Positions 26,222 to 35,413 are shown, numbered from the stretch's first letter. The stretch is DNA of 64,000 bases from Winogradskyella sp. MH6 (GCF_022810765.1 NZ_CP094494.1:496001-560000), one strand, 5' to 3'. Notes: a model not told the origin generated them from the sequence alone. A program made the numbers and translations.

Positions 26222-27085
26222 ATGAAGAAACTAATACTCCTCTTACTTATTATCGGTTTAATTTTTGTTGCCTTTCAATTTAAACCTGAAGAAAAAGCTT
26301 ACGACACGGTAAAAGCTGTAATTGAAACTCCAAGTTTAATCAACAAAGATAGCTTAACCATAAAATCTAGAGTCAACATACCTGAAGGCTATAAGCGTGT
26401 TGAATATCCCAAAGGTAGTTTTGAAGCATACCTTAGAAATTACAAACTCAAAGCCTTTGGTAGCAAAATTATAAACTATGATAATACAGAATACTTTTGG
26501 CAACGAGGACACATTGGCATACTAGAAGTTCCTGTACCAAAAAATGGCTTGCAACAATGTGCAGATGCCCTTATTAGAATACGAAGCGAATATCTTTGGG
26601 ATAACAACAGAAAGGACGAAATTGGTTTCAACTTTACATCTGGTCATTATTGCTCCTGGAAAAAATATGCGGAAGGCTACAGACCTAAAATTAGTGGCAA
26701 TAAAGTCTCCTTTCACAAAACAGCAAGTGCTAATCACACAAAAGACAATTTTTATAAGTACTTAAATCTTATTTATACCTATTCTGGCACCTTATCACTT
26801 TACAACGAACTAAAATCTGTAAAAGCCAAAGATTTAAAAATTGGAGATATGCTAATAAAAGGTGGTAGTCCTGGGCATATTGTTATACTTTGTGACGAAG
26901 TCATTAATGATAAAGGCGAAAAATTGTTTCTTTTGTTTCAAGGCAATACACCTGCGCAAAGTGTACACCTCGTTAAAAACTTAACCGATTCTTCTATCTC
27001 TCCATGGTATAAATTAGAAGATGATGCGATTACACCTGTTTCCAATTACACGTTTAGTAGCGCGAAATTTGTTAGATTTAAGTAA
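26222..27085 (+). CDS. DUF4846 domain protein
   Basis: 287 residues with an N-terminal hydrophobic anchor or signal (2-20) and a DUF4846 domain (about 50-285): PKGSFEAYLRNYKLKAFGS, the Cys in LQQCADALIRIRSEYLW, FTSGHYCSWKKYAEG, and the His in GGSPGHIVILCDEV. The family looks like a papain/NlpC-type fold with Cys and His. Enzymatic activity has not been shown to my knowledge. It is followed 21 nt later by the unknown 125-residue gene and apbE. Confidence 0.82.
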   Translation: MKKLILLLLIIGLIFVAFQFKPEEKAYDTVKAVIETPSLINKDSLTIKSRVNIPEGYKRVEYPKGSFEAYLRNYKLKAFGSKIINYDNTEYFWQRGHIGILEVPVPKNGLQQCADALIRIRSEYLWDNNRKDEIGFNFTSGHYCSWKKYAEGYRPKISGNKVSFHKTASANHTKDNFYKYLNLIYTYSGTLSLYNELKSVKAKDLKIGDMLIKGGSPGHIVILCDEVINDKGEKLFLLFQGNTPAQSVHLVKNLTDSSISPWYKLEDDAITPVSNYTFSSAKFVRFK

Positions 27086-27094
27086 GCATCTTTG

Positions 27095-27102
27095 TATCTT
27101 TG
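27095..27102 (+). promoter_or_regulatory. -7 promoter element abutting a start codon
   Basis: TATCTTTG, a full TAnnTTTG match, with a TTTG at 27068-27071 upstream (23-nt spacer, slightly long). It ends 4 nt before the ATG at 27107, so the transcript may be leaderless. Confidence 0.45.
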
Positions 27103-27106
27103 CCAC

Positions 27107-27484
27107 ATGAGCAAAGCACTTACAAAGCAAGAATTACATAACTTAGCTATGAATCATGTTGGTAAAGATTTAGAATCTCGAGGTTTTGAATTTATTGCCA
27201 TAAATAGCAAGCTTAAAAGACATCCTCAATTTGTTTGTATTGATAAAAACAGCCAATACTATTTTGTAATTGTAAGAGCGGTAATGTTACCCGAAAACCC
27301 TAATAATTATGATGTAGTTTGGATGGAAACTTTCAAAAAACATGCCTTCGAAAAAAACGCTAAAGTTTTATATGCTGGTGTTGGATTAGGAAATCCTGAA
27401 GGTGAAAATTTGCCAATCTACCTTAATGAAGAATATCTTATTGAATACAATGGTATTCAGGTTATTGAAATGAATCTTAATTAA
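27107..27484 (+). CDS. conserved protein of unknown function
   Basis: 125 residues, soluble, no signal peptide or known motif. Mixed alpha/beta: KALTKQELHNLAMNHVGKDL (helix), FVCIDKNSQYYFVIVRAV (strands, possibly nuclease-like fold), YAGVGLGNPEGENLPI, and IEYNGIQVIEMN. I choose ATG 27107; an upstream TTG would add five residues overlapping the promoter element. It sits 5 nt upstream of apbE, suggesting cotranscription with the flavin-transferase gene. No function is assigned. Confidence 0.75.
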   Translation: MSKALTKQELHNLAMNHVGKDLESRGFEFIAINSKLKRHPQFVCIDKNSQYYFVIVRAVMLPENPNNYDVVWMETFKKHAFEKNAKVLYAGVGLGNPEGENLPIYLNEEYLIEYNGIQVIEMNLN

Positions 27485-27489
27485 TTTAA

Positions 27490-28467
27490 ATGAAGAAATT
27501 TTATTTTATAGCACTTCTTTTTACAATATTTTCATGCCAAAAAGAATATAAGAATACCAAGGTCTCAGGGCCTGTTTTTGGCACTAGTTACAATATTCAA
27601 TTTTATTCTGAAGATGGTGAGAATTATCAAAAACAATTTGATAGTCTTTTTAATGTTGTTAATCAATCGCTTTCAACCTACATTCCAGATTCAGATATTT
27701 CAAGAATTAACAGAAATGAAGACGTAGATATTGATGAACATTTTAAACGTGTGTTTAAAAAATCTAAAGAGGTGTATCGTTTTACAGAAGGAGCTTTCGA
27801 TCCTACAATAGGAAATGTAGTTAATGCTTGGAATTTTGGTGCTGATACAAACAAATTTCTAACAGATAGCACTACAATAGATAGCCTTATGAAGTTTGTA
27901 GGTTTAAATAAAATAGGTTTAAAAGCTTCTAAAATCATAAAACAAAAAACGTCGTATTTAGAATTTAATGCCATTGCTAAAGGTTATGGCGTAGATGTCA
28001 TAGGCGAATTTTTAGAATCAAAAAAAATCACAAATTATTTGGTTGAAATTGGTGGTGAGATTAGAGTAAAAGGTATAAATCTTGAAAAACAATCTCCTTG
28101 GAAAGTTGGACTAGATGAACCTCGCTTTGATGGAGAACAATCTGTTTTTAAAGCATTAGAGTTAAAAGATGAGGCCATGGCAACTTCTGGTACTTACAGA
28201 AAATTTAAGCTAGATGAAAACGGAAACAGATATGCACATATCATCAATACAAAAACAGGTTACCCGACAAAAACAAATGTATTGAGCGTTTCTGTCATAG
28301 GACCAGATTGTATGACAGCTGATGCTTATGCAACTGCTTTTCAAGCTATGGGAATGGAAAGGGTAACTAAATTCCTAGAATCGCACTCTGAACTTAAAGC
28401 CTATTTTATCTACGAAGATAATCACAAGACCTTAAAAACTTTAAACTTGAATAATTTTCCTGAATAA
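27490..28467 (+). CDS. apbE: FAD:protein FMN transferase, lipoprotein
   Basis: 325 residues with a lipoprotein signal (FTIFSC, Cys16) and the ApbE domain: KVSGPVFGTSYNIQFYS, IPDSDISRIN, EFNAIAKGYGVDVIGEFL, the Thr/His region YAHIINTKTGYPT and the metal-binding ending MTADAYATAFQAMG. It attaches FMN to threonine residues of membrane flavoproteins such as NqrB and NqrC, facing the periplasm. The window also holds the end of nqrF, so the cell has the usual client complex. A terminator hairpin follows. Confidence 0.92.
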   Translation: MKKFYFIALLFTIFSCQKEYKNTKVSGPVFGTSYNIQFYSEDGENYQKQFDSLFNVVNQSLSTYIPDSDISRINRNEDVDIDEHFKRVFKKSKEVYRFTEGAFDPTIGNVVNAWNFGADTNKFLTDSTTIDSLMKFVGLNKIGLKASKIIKQKTSYLEFNAIAKGYGVDVIGEFLESKKITNYLVEIGGEIRVKGINLEKQSPWKVGLDEPRFDGEQSVFKALELKDEAMATSGTYRKFKLDENGNRYAHIINTKTGYPTKTNVLSVSVIGPDCMTADAYATAFQAMGMERVTKFLESHSELKAYFIYEDNHKTLKTLNLNNFPE

Positions 28468-28529
28468 TATGTGACCTAAATATTATAAGCGTGTCTTATA
28501 ATAGCTATTGATCACTATTTATATAATTT

Positions 28530-28570
28530 AGCCGCATCTTTGTTCGTTTTTTGGTGCGGCTTTTTTTTTT
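28530..28570 (+). terminator. terminator after apbE
   Basis: AGCCGCA (28530-28536) / TGCGGCT (28555-28561) stem, followed by a run of ten T. It reaches the 3' end of the opposite-strand DUF423 gene. Confidence 0.7.
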
Positions 28571-28940
28571 ACCAAACTCTTAATACTATAAGCAACCAAC
28601 CTACAACAAAAAGCAAACCACCAATAGGTGTGATTGGTCCTAAAAATCGTAATTTCTTTCCTTTAGCATCACTTAAAACCAAACCATAAATACTAAAAGA
28701 AAATAGTAAAATTCCGAACGTAAAACACCAATACATTGCAGAGGTTGAAAACTCAAAATTAAATCCTAATACTAGCAAAACAATAGCGTGATACATCTGG
28801 TATTTTACACCAGTTTCAAAACTTTTAAGTTGATCTTCGGATAGGATTTTCTTTAAAGCATGAGCGCCAAACGCACCAAAAATTATAGCCAGCATTCCAA
28901 ATAATGCTCCTGTAATTATAAATATCTGCTGACTCATCAT
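28569..28940 (-). CDS. DUF423 small membrane protein
   Basis: 123 residues, four hydrophobic helices with the DUF423 (YgdD-like) signature: IIFGAFGAHALKKIL near residue 20, KYQMYHAIVLL near 46, SFSIYGLVLSDAKGK and FLGPITPIGGLLFVVGWL. Inner membrane; function unknown for the family. ATG at 28940 or 28937. It is the last gene of the map-DUF3050-methyltransferase run, 3 nt after the methyltransferase. Confidence 0.87.
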   Translation of the reverse strand: MMSQQIFIITGALFGMLAIIFGAFGAHALKKILSEDQLKSFETGVKYQMYHAIVLLVLGFNFEFSTSAMYWCFTFGILLFSFSIYGLVLSDAKGKKLRFLGPITPIGGLLFVVGWLLIVLRVW

Positions 28941-28943
28941 AAT

Positions 28944-29711
28944 TTAATTTTTATAAACAACCGGAATAATCTCACCTTTTGCCAATCGGTATTTATCAAT
29001 CTCAGAATCTGATAAGGTTGCTGTATAATCTATTTCTTCTACCTTAAAACCAATACGTCTAAGCTTATCAAAATAATCACGACCGTAAACTCTAACATGA
29101 TCATATTGCCCAAAGATTTTAGTTCGTTCTACTTTATCCGTAATTGAGTCGTCTTCAAAAGTGGTGGCTCTATTTAAATCTTGAGGAATTTGAAAGATGC
29201 CAAATCCTCCTGGTTTCATAACACGATATAATTCTTGCATAGCCTTAGTATCATCTGGAATATGTTCTAATACATGATTACAAAAAATAACATCGTAACT
29301 ATTATCTTCAAACGGAAGGTCACAAATATCAGCCTTTACATCAGCGATTGGAGATAATAAATCTGTAGTGGTGTAGTCTAAATTTTTAAGATTTCTAAAC
29401 CGTTTTAGAAAGCATTGTTCTGGTGCAAAATGAAGAACTTTGAAGTTGCTTGAAAAAAACTGTGTTTCATTTTTAAGATACAACCAGAATAAACGATGCC
29501 TTTCTAACGACAATGTTGAAGGTGACAATACATTTGGTCGTTGCTTACCATAACCATAAGGCAAAAAAGTTCTATAGCTTTTTTCATCTATTGGATCTGT
29601 ATACTTATTGCCTCTTAAAAAAAAAGCTAAGAGAGGTCTTACAACATAGCTTAACCTAATTAATAAAGGTCTAGGAAAAAGGTTTAGAAAAAATTTAAAA
29701 ATTGTTTTCAT
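28944..29711 (-). CDS. class I SAM-dependent methyltransferase
   Basis: 255 residues. An N-terminal basic/hydrophobic segment (about 1-35) precedes a Methyltransf_11-type domain: FKVLHFAPEQCFLKRF (motif I, degenerate in glycines), YTTTDLLSPIADVKADICDL, FDVIFCNHVLEHIPDD-like NSYDVIFCNHVLEHIPDD and LYRVMKPGGFGIFQIP. Substrate unknown; the subgroup often lies near glycan or lipid genes. Starts 3 nt after DUF3050. Confidence 0.83.
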   Translation of the reverse strand: MKTIFKFFLNLFPRPLLIRLSYVVRPLLAFFLRGNKYTDPIDEKSYRTFLPYGYGKQRPNVLSPSTLSLERHRLFWLYLKNETQFFSSNFKVLHFAPEQCFLKRFRNLKNLDYTTTDLLSPIADVKADICDLPFEDNSYDVIFCNHVLEHIPDDTKAMQELYRVMKPGGFGIFQIPQDLNRATTFEDDSITDKVERTKIFGQYDHVRVYGRDYFDKLRRIGFKVEEIDYTATLSDSEIDKYRLAKGEIIPVVYKN

Positions 29712-29714
29712 TAG

Positions 29715-30500
29715 CTATGACACTTCTTCAATAGCCTTATTTTTTATTATTGAATAGTAGATACCATCCCACAAAGCAATTCTATGTTGTAATGCTAATT
29801 TAGAAATTTCTAAAACTTCATTCCATTTTTTTGAGTCGTCACCACATAATGCTTCCATCATCTTTAAGGCCAAAGGCCCATGCTCATCACCATCTAGTTC
29901 TATGTGCCTGTTGAGATAGTAAGTTAATTTACTAAAAGATGTTTCCTTGCTTTTAGATTGGTTGATAATTTGAAAAAACATATCTGGTATTACGTCTTCT
30001 CTTCCAAATGTAAATGCAGCTGCTATTTTATAAATTTCATTAGAATCTATAACAGAAAAAGTAAAGTTTACAAAATCTTTAGTCTGCTTATTTATAGTAA
30101 CATTATTTAACGCGTCAGCTATATTACTTCCTTGTTTTACATCCTCTAAGAAGAACTGTATATCTTTAATCTCAGCTCCAATTTGGCGCATAGCATCCAA
30201 ATACATTTCAAAATGACTCATTGGTTCTCCCAACTCATTAACATCGCTTTCTTCATCTAGAACAATTTCATTTATAAAGCGTGAAATATTAGGATTAGCG
30301 GCAGGCAACCAAGGCACAGAAGTACAAGTTAAATTATTTTGTAAAGCCTTGAGCAAAGACATAAAATCCCATACTGCAAAGACATGTTGTTGCATAAAGG
30401 CTTTTATATCTTCAACCGTATTTAAAACACCATATAGTTTATGGTTGTTTAGTTCTTCTCGCAATAAAGATAGCTCTTGCTCTAATTGATTAATTTTCAT
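29715..30500 (-). CDS. DUF3050 heme-oxygenase-like protein
   Basis: 261 residues, all-helical, with the DUF3050 features: HVFAVWDFMSLLKALQ near residue 39 (conserved His and Asp), VPWLPAANPNISRFINEIVLDEESD, and LTYYLNRHIELDGDEHGPLA near 205 with the E/H pairs expected of a heme-oxygenase/TenA-like fold that can hold a di-iron site. Biochemical role not established. It lies between map (9 nt upstream) and the methyltransferase. Confidence 0.83.
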   Translation of the reverse strand: MKINQLEQELSLLREELNNHKLYGVLNTVEDIKAFMQQHVFAVWDFMSLLKALQNNLTCTSVPWLPAANPNISRFINEIVLDEESDVNELGEPMSHFEMYLDAMRQIGAEIKDIQFFLEDVKQGSNIADALNNVTINKQTKDFVNFTFSVIDSNEIYKIAAAFTFGREDVIPDMFFQIINQSKSKETSFSKLTYYLNRHIELDGDEHGPLALKMMEALCGDDSKKWNEVLEISKLALQHRIALWDGIYYSIIKNKAIEEVS

Positions 30501-30509
30501 GTATACTTT

Positions 30510-31328
30510 TTATATTGAGAGTGCATTTTGTCTAAACCTGTCTTCTTCATCTGATGTTATACCTAAAGCTTCATGCACATAAGCAAATGTTGATAGAATT
30601 TCAGGCTTACCATCTACAATAGCAATATCGTGCTCAAAATGCACACTTGGTTTACCGTCTAGTGTTACAATCGTCCATCCGTCTTTAAGTTGTTTCACTT
30701 TATGAGTTCCCATGTTAATCATAGGCTCAATAGCTACAACCATACCCTCTACAAACTTTTTACCACGTCCTCTCCTACCATAGTTTGGCATTTCTGGATC
30801 TTCGTGCATTTTTCGTCCCAATCCATGACCAACAAGTTCTCTCACCACACCATAACCTTCGGCTTCGCAATATTGTTGTATAGCAAAGCCAACATCTCCA
30901 ACGCGATTTCCTACTCTCAGTTGTTCTATACCTACGTATAAAGACTCTTTTGTGGTTTTTATTAATTTTTTGGTGTCTTCTGCAACGTTACCTATCTCAA
31001 ACGTATAGGCATGATCTCCATAAAAACCATTCATAAGCGCTCCACAATCTACAGAAACAATATCTCCATCCTTCAATGGTGCATCTGTTGGTAAACCATG
31101 TACTACAGCCTCATTTACACTACAAAGTAATGTTGAAGGACAATCGTACAACCCTTTAAAACCTGGTAAAGCACCATGATCTCTTATAAATTCTTCGGCA
31201 AGTGTATCTAAATGATTTGTTGTTACTCCCTCTTTTATCTCCTTTGCAAGCATTCCTAAAGTTTTAGAAACAATAAGAGCACTTTGACGCATTAACTCAA
31301 TCTCTTCCTTGGTTTTTACTATTATCAT
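30510..31328 (-). CDS. map: methionine aminopeptidase type I
   Basis: 272 residues; removes N-terminal methionine from nascent proteins. Metal ligands of the pita-bread fold are present: Asp in VSVDCGALMNGFYGDHAYTF, His in VGHGLGRKMHEDP, Glu in VVAIEPMINMG and in VHFEHDIAIV. A roughly 20-residue C-terminal tail (HEALGITSDEEDRF) beyond the E. coli enzyme is usual in Bacteroidota. It has its own -7 element upstream and heads a four-gene run. Confidence 0.96.
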   Translation of the reverse strand: MIIVKTKEEIELMRQSALIVSKTLGMLAKEIKEGVTTNHLDTLAEEFIRDHGALPGFKGLYDCPSTLLCSVNEAVVHGLPTDAPLKDGDIVSVDCGALMNGFYGDHAYTFEIGNVAEDTKKLIKTTKESLYVGIEQLRVGNRVGDVGFAIQQYCEAEGYGVVRELVGHGLGRKMHEDPEMPNYGRRGRGKKFVEGMVVAIEPMINMGTHKVKQLKDGWTIVTLDGKPSVHFEHDIAIVDGKPEILSTFAYVHEALGITSDEEDRFRQNALSI

Positions 31329-31347
31329 GGTCTTCTAAATTAAGGTG

Positions 31348-31355
31348 CAAAGATA
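31348..31355 (-). promoter_or_regulatory. -7 promoter element before map
   Basis: On the minus strand TATCTTTG, a full TAnnTTTG match, 19 nt before the map ATG. Confidence 0.5.
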
Positions 31356-31424
31356 GGCATTTATAACATTAAATAATTTATGAAAAACATGATAAAAGAC
31401 AGTTTTTTTCTACCTTAGGAGCAG

Positions 31425-31432
31425 TAAGTTTG
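31425..31432 (+). promoter_or_regulatory. -7 promoter element before the CoA transferase gene
   Basis: TAAGTTTG, a full TAnnTTTG match, 18 nt before the ATG at 31451. Divergent from the map promoter about 70 nt away. Confidence 0.45.
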
Positions 31433-31450
31433 TAATCTAAAATTCAACAA

Positions 31451-32716
31451 ATGTTCAAAAGAGTAAGCGCAGAAGAAGCAGTAAAAGTCATTAAATCTAA
31501 CGATAGAGTATACATACAGGCAGCAGCAGCAGCACCTCAACAATTAATTAATGCCATGTCTGCAAGACATGAAGAATTACGAAACGTTGAAGTATGCCAT
31601 TTACATATTGAAGGTGAAGCTCCGTATGCCAATCCTGAATTAAAAGACAGTTTTCATGTTAACTCTTTCTTTATTGGCAAAAATGTAAGACATACATTGC
31701 ATGCGGGCAATGGTTCTTACACTCCTGTTTTTTTGAGTGAGTTACCAACCTTATTTCAACAAAACATCTTAGATTTAGATGTTGTTCTAATTCATGTTTC
31801 TGAACCAGACAAACATGGTTACTTATCGCTAGGTGTATCTGTTGAAGCTACTTTAGCTGCAATTGATAATGCTACAACAGTTATTGCACAGATTAACAAA
31901 AACATGCCGCGCACACATGGCGCAGGTATTATACATTATACCGAAATAGATTACTTTGTGGAAGCTGATGACGAGATCCCTACTATGCATGCTTCTGAAC
32001 CATCAGAAATTGAAAGTAAAATAGGAGATTATGTAGCAGGTTTAATTGAAGATAGAAGCACACTTCAAATGGGAATTGGAAATATCCCTAACGCTGTTTT
32101 ATCTAGACTTACAAACCATAAAGACTTAGGCTTACATACCGAGATGTTTTCTGATGGTGTTATCGATTTAATATTGAGCGATGTAATTAATGGTAATTAT
32201 AAAAAAATAAATAGAGGTCGCGCATTAACGACGTTCTTAATGGGCTCCAAACGTTTGTACGAATATGTAGATGACAATCCTTTTGTAGAAATGAGAGCAT
32301 CTAATTACACCAACAATACATCTTACATAAAGCAAAATCCTAGAATGGTAGCTATAAATTCCGCAATTGAAGTGGATGTTACCGGACAAGTTTGTGCTGA
32401 TTCTATAGGATCTAAAATGTACTCAGGCGTTGGTGGACAAATGGATTTTATTAGAGGTGCATCTCTAAGTAAGGGCGGAAAAGCTATTATTGCTTTACCT
32501 TCTGTTACTAAAAAGGGGATTAGTAGAATTGTACCGTCATTAAAACCTGGTGCTGGTGTTGTTACAACAAGATCGCATGTACATTATGTAGTTACTGAGT
32601 ATGGTATTGCTAACTTATTTGGAAAGACTATTAAACAACGCGTTAAAGCCTTGGTAGATATTGCTCACCCAGATCATAGAGAGGAGATTGACAAAGCTTA
32701 TTTTGAATTGATGTAA
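31451..32716 (+). CDS. acetyl-CoA hydrolase/transferase family CoA transferase
   Basis: 421 residues in the class I CoA-transferase family of 4-hydroxybutyrate, succinyl and propionyl CoA:acetate transferases. Motifs are VYIQAAAAAPQQLINAM, VLIHVSEPDKHGYLSLG, MGIGNIPNAVLSRL, the catalytic glutamate in LGLHTEMFSDGVIDL near residue 237, and SGVGGQMDFIRGASLSKGG. It moves CoA between carboxylates such as acetate. The exact acyl pair cannot be told. Monocistronic by context, with an own promoter. Confidence 0.88.
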   Translation: MFKRVSAEEAVKVIKSNDRVYIQAAAAAPQQLINAMSARHEELRNVEVCHLHIEGEAPYANPELKDSFHVNSFFIGKNVRHTLHAGNGSYTPVFLSELPTLFQQNILDLDVVLIHVSEPDKHGYLSLGVSVEATLAAIDNATTVIAQINKNMPRTHGAGIIHYTEIDYFVEADDEIPTMHASEPSEIESKIGDYVAGLIEDRSTLQMGIGNIPNAVLSRLTNHKDLGLHTEMFSDGVIDLILSDVINGNYKKINRGRALTTFLMGSKRLYEYVDDNPFVEMRASNYTNNTSYIKQNPRMVAINSAIEVDVTGQVCADSIGSKMYSGVGGQMDFIRGASLSKGGKAIIALPSVTKKGISRIVPSLKPGAGVVTTRSHVHYVVTEYGIANLFGKTIKQRVKALVDIAHPDHREEIDKAYFELM

Positions 32717-32725
32717 GTATAACCT

Positions 32726-33136
32726 TTATTTAAACCAACCAAACAATCCACCTTTGCGTTTAGATTGTTTCATTTTTGGTTCTTCATTGGTTATCATTTG
32801 GTAGATTTCTCCCCAACCGAGAATACCTCCAATATTCCTATCGTCTATAAATAAGTCGGCATGGATTTTTCGGCTTCGGCTGTAGTCAAACTTTTCTTCA
32901 GGAAAACTAGCATTAACAGCATAAAATTCTATGCCGTTTTCTTTACAGAAATCTACAGCTTCTTGTAGCCTAGTACCATTTCTATATGTCCAAAGTATAA
33001 GTCTGTGACCATCTTGCTGAAGGCGCTTTAGGGTTTCAAAAGCAAAGATTCTTGTTTTCCCTACTTTAGGGTAAGCATCTTCAACTATAGTTCCATCAAA
33101 ATCTACTGCTATTATTAATCTATCCTGAAAATTCAT
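32726..33136 (-). CDS. HAD-type phosphatase (BT0820 family)
   Basis: 136 residues, a capless HAD-fold protein: catalytic Asp pair in IAVDFDGTIVEDAYP near the N-terminus, TLKRLQQDGHRLILWTYR (motif II Thr), and LFIDDRNIGGILGWGEIY (motif IV acid pair). Small size and pattern match the BT0820 family, for which weak phosphatase activity on phosphosugars or phospholipids is suggested. I use ATG 33136 rather than a TTG four codons upstream. It is preceded by a full -7 element. Confidence 0.83.
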   Translation of the reverse strand: MNFQDRLIIAVDFDGTIVEDAYPKVGKTRIFAFETLKRLQQDGHRLILWTYRNGTRLQEAVDFCKENGIEFYAVNASFPEEKFDYSRSRKIHADLFIDDRNIGGILGWGEIYQMITNEEPKMKQSKRKGGLFGWFK

Positions 33137-33156
33137 GTAATCAATCAATTAGGGGG

Positions 33157-33164
33157 CAAAGTTA
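33157..33164 (-). promoter_or_regulatory. -7 promoter element before the HAD phosphatase gene
   Basis: Minus strand TAACTTTG, matching TAnnTTTG, 20 nt before the ATG at 33136. Lies between gpmI and this gene, giving it a separate transcript. Confidence 0.45.
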
Positions 33165-33178
33165 AAACAATGTACCAT

Positions 33179-34693
33179 TTATACAAGACTATGTTGCGTC
33201 ATTGCTTCTGGTTGCGCTATGCCCATTAATTTTAATATAGTTGGAGCTATATCACCTAAAATACCATCCTTAATTTCTTTCAGCTCTTTATCAATTAAAA
33301 TGATTGGCACAGGATTAGTGGTATGTGCTGTATTAGGTGTTCCATCAGGATTTATCATGGTTTCACAATTTCCATGATCTGCTATTAAAATAGTTGTATA
33401 ATCATTTTCTAGAGCAGTAGTTACAACATCTTTCACGCATTCGTCAACAGCTTCACAGGCTTTAATGGCAGCTTGCATAACACCTGTATGACCTACCATA
33501 TCTCCGTTGGCAAAATTTAGACATACAAAGTCTGTTTCTCCTTTTTTGAGTTCTGTTACTAATGCATCTCGCAATTCGTAAGCACTCATTTCTGGCTTTA
33601 AATCGTAGGTAGCAACTTTTGGAGAATTTCTTAGAATTCTTGTTTCACCTTCAAAAGGTTTTTCCCTTCCTCCAGAGAAGAAAAAGGTAACGTGAGGATA
33701 TTTTTCCGTCTCAGCTATTCTTATTTGCTTTTTGCCATGCTTTTCTAAAACCTCACCTAAGGTTTCTGATAAATTATCTTTATTAAAAATAACATTTATG
33801 CCCTTGAAATTATCATCATAATTTGTCATGGTTACATAATAAAGATTTAATTTATGCATGTTGTATTCATGAAAATCTTCTTGCGAAAGTGCTTGTGTTA
33901 ACTGACGTCCACGATCTGTTCTAAAATTGAAGAAAATAACAACATCTCCATCTTTTATTGTTGCTACGGGTTTGCCATTTTCATTAACCACAAGTGGTTT
34001 TATAAATTCATCTGTAACATCGTCTTCGTAGCTTTCTTGAATATCCTTTAGAACATTAGTTGTTTGTGTTCCTTGGCCATGTACAACAGCATCATAAGCT
34101 AGCTTAACACGTTCCCAGCGCTTGTCTCTATCCATGGCATAATAACGCCCTGTAACTGTTGCCAACTTTCCTGTTGATTTGGCTAAATGTTCTTCTAAAT
34201 CTGAAATAAAACCGTATCCAGATTTTGGGTCTACATCTCTACCATCTGTAAAAGCGTGCACATAAACATTGTCTAAGTTATTCTCTTTGGCTGCATCTAA
34301 CAATCCAAAAAGATGATTGATATGAGAGTGTACTCCACCATCACTAACCAAACCTAGGAAGTGAACATCTTTCTCGTTAGCTTTTGCATATTCAAAAGCA
34401 TCTTTAAGCACTTGTTCGTCTTGAAGTGTTTTATTTTCTACAGCAAGGTTAATCTTTACTAAATCCTGATACACAATTCTACCCGCTCCAAGGTTCATAT
34501 GCCCTACTTCGCTATTTCCCATTTGCCCTTCTGGCAAACCTACGTGCAAACCATCGGTACGTAAACTAGCATTAGCGTATTTTGTATACAACGAATCTAT
34601 AAACGGAGTCTCTGCATTATCTATAGCAGAAACTTTTGGATCTGGTGATTTTCCCCAACCATCTAATATCATTAAGATTACCTTCTTATTCAT
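33179..34693 (-). CDS. gpmI: 2,3-bisphosphoglycerate-independent phosphoglycerate mutase
   Basis: 504 residues, alkaline-phosphatase-like glycolytic enzyme interconverting 3- and 2-phosphoglycerate with two Mn2+ ions. The phosphorylated serine is Ser61 in EGQMGNSEVGHMNLGAGR. The metal-binding N-terminal ILDGWG, the DGRDVDP-containing transferase domain, and C-terminal ADHGNCE and TAHTTNPVP are all seen. It has its own promoter element. Confidence 0.96.
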   Translation of the reverse strand: MNKKVILMILDGWGKSPDPKVSAIDNAETPFIDSLYTKYANASLRTDGLHVGLPEGQMGNSEVGHMNLGAGRIVYQDLVKINLAVENKTLQDEQVLKDAFEYAKANEKDVHFLGLVSDGGVHSHINHLFGLLDAAKENNLDNVYVHAFTDGRDVDPKSGYGFISDLEEHLAKSTGKLATVTGRYYAMDRDKRWERVKLAYDAVVHGQGTQTTNVLKDIQESYEDDVTDEFIKPLVVNENGKPVATIKDGDVVIFFNFRTDRGRQLTQALSQEDFHEYNMHKLNLYYVTMTNYDDNFKGINVIFNKDNLSETLGEVLEKHGKKQIRIAETEKYPHVTFFFSGGREKPFEGETRILRNSPKVATYDLKPEMSAYELRDALVTELKKGETDFVCLNFANGDMVGHTGVMQAAIKACEAVDECVKDVVTTALENDYTTILIADHGNCETMINPDGTPNTAHTTNPVPIILIDKELKEIKDGILGDIAPTILKLMGIAQPEAMTQHSLV

Positions 34694-34712
34694 GTTTCTC
34701 GGTTTATTACTT

Positions 34713-34720
34713 CAAATATA
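34713..34720 (-). promoter_or_regulatory. -7 promoter element before gpmI
   Basis: Minus strand TATATTTG, full match to TAnnTTTG, 19 nt before the ATG of gpmI. The remaining roughly 235 nt to the ankyrin gene are very AT-rich with no clear promoter for that gene. Confidence 0.45.
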
Positions 34721-34955
34721 AGGCATAGTATACGACTATAATTCTGTATTCAAAAAATTTTGAATGTTATTTAATTTTAAAACTATATAATTCTGATTGT
34801 TAAACAAATACAAGTTTTTATGAAAGCCTTAACAGATTTGTTTTCAAAACGTTAAATGTATGTTATATAAAATTTTTTAGTGTAACATAATAGAATTTAT
34901 GTCGTCTCTTTAGTATAATCAAAAAACAAATCAATTAATTTTTAAATCTTTCATC

Positions 34956-35345
34956 ATGAAAAAAACAGTAGTAGTTTTAGCCTTAGCATTGGGCTTTTCA
35001 ATCACAAATTTAAATGCATCAAACGATCTTTTAACTTCAACCGACAGTGAAGTAACTGTAAGAACTATAGAAGTCAGCCCTCTTTGTAAGGCAGTAGCCA
35101 CAGGAGATGTTGAGCTTGCCAAAACCTTAATAGAACAAGGTGCTGATGTTAATGCCAAATCTAATGGTATGAGCCCTATTCACTATGCAGCAAAGTACAA
35201 CCGAGTAGAATTAATTAAAGTATTAATTACAGCTGGAGCTGACGTTCATAAATCTTGCGACTTAGGATATACTGCTTTAAACCACGCAGAACTATCTAAA
35301 GCCAAGGAAGCGGCACAGTTTTTGAAACGCTTTAAAAAGAAATAG
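34956..35345 (+). CDS. secreted ankyrin-repeat protein
   Basis: 129 residues: signal peptide (1-21, ending NLNAS), a linker, then two to three ankyrin repeats (about 46-125) with VELAKTLIEQGADVNAKSN, SPIHYAAKYNRVELIKVLI and LGYTALNHAELSKAKEAAQF. Ankyrin repeats bind proteins; the partner is unknown. The 262-nt upstream spacer shared with gpmI is the longest regular spacer in the window and could hold regulation that I do not recognise. Confidence 0.82.
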   Translation: MKKTVVVLALALGFSITNLNASNDLLTSTDSEVTVRTIEVSPLCKAVATGDVELAKTLIEQGADVNAKSNGMSPIHYAAKYNRVELIKVLITAGADVHKSCDLGYTALNHAELSKAKEAAQFLKRFKKK

Positions 35346-35380
35346 TCTAATTAAAGACAATTATTTGAGTTAGTTAATTA

Positions 35381-35413
35381 AAAAATGCGTCTTAATATTT
35401 AAGACGCATTTTT
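35381..35413. terminator. bidirectional hairpin terminator
   Basis: Perfect 15-bp stem AAAAATGCGTCTTAA / TTAAGACGCATTTTT with loop TAT. The stop codon of the opposite M48 gene (35399-35401) is inside the right half. Confidence 0.85.
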
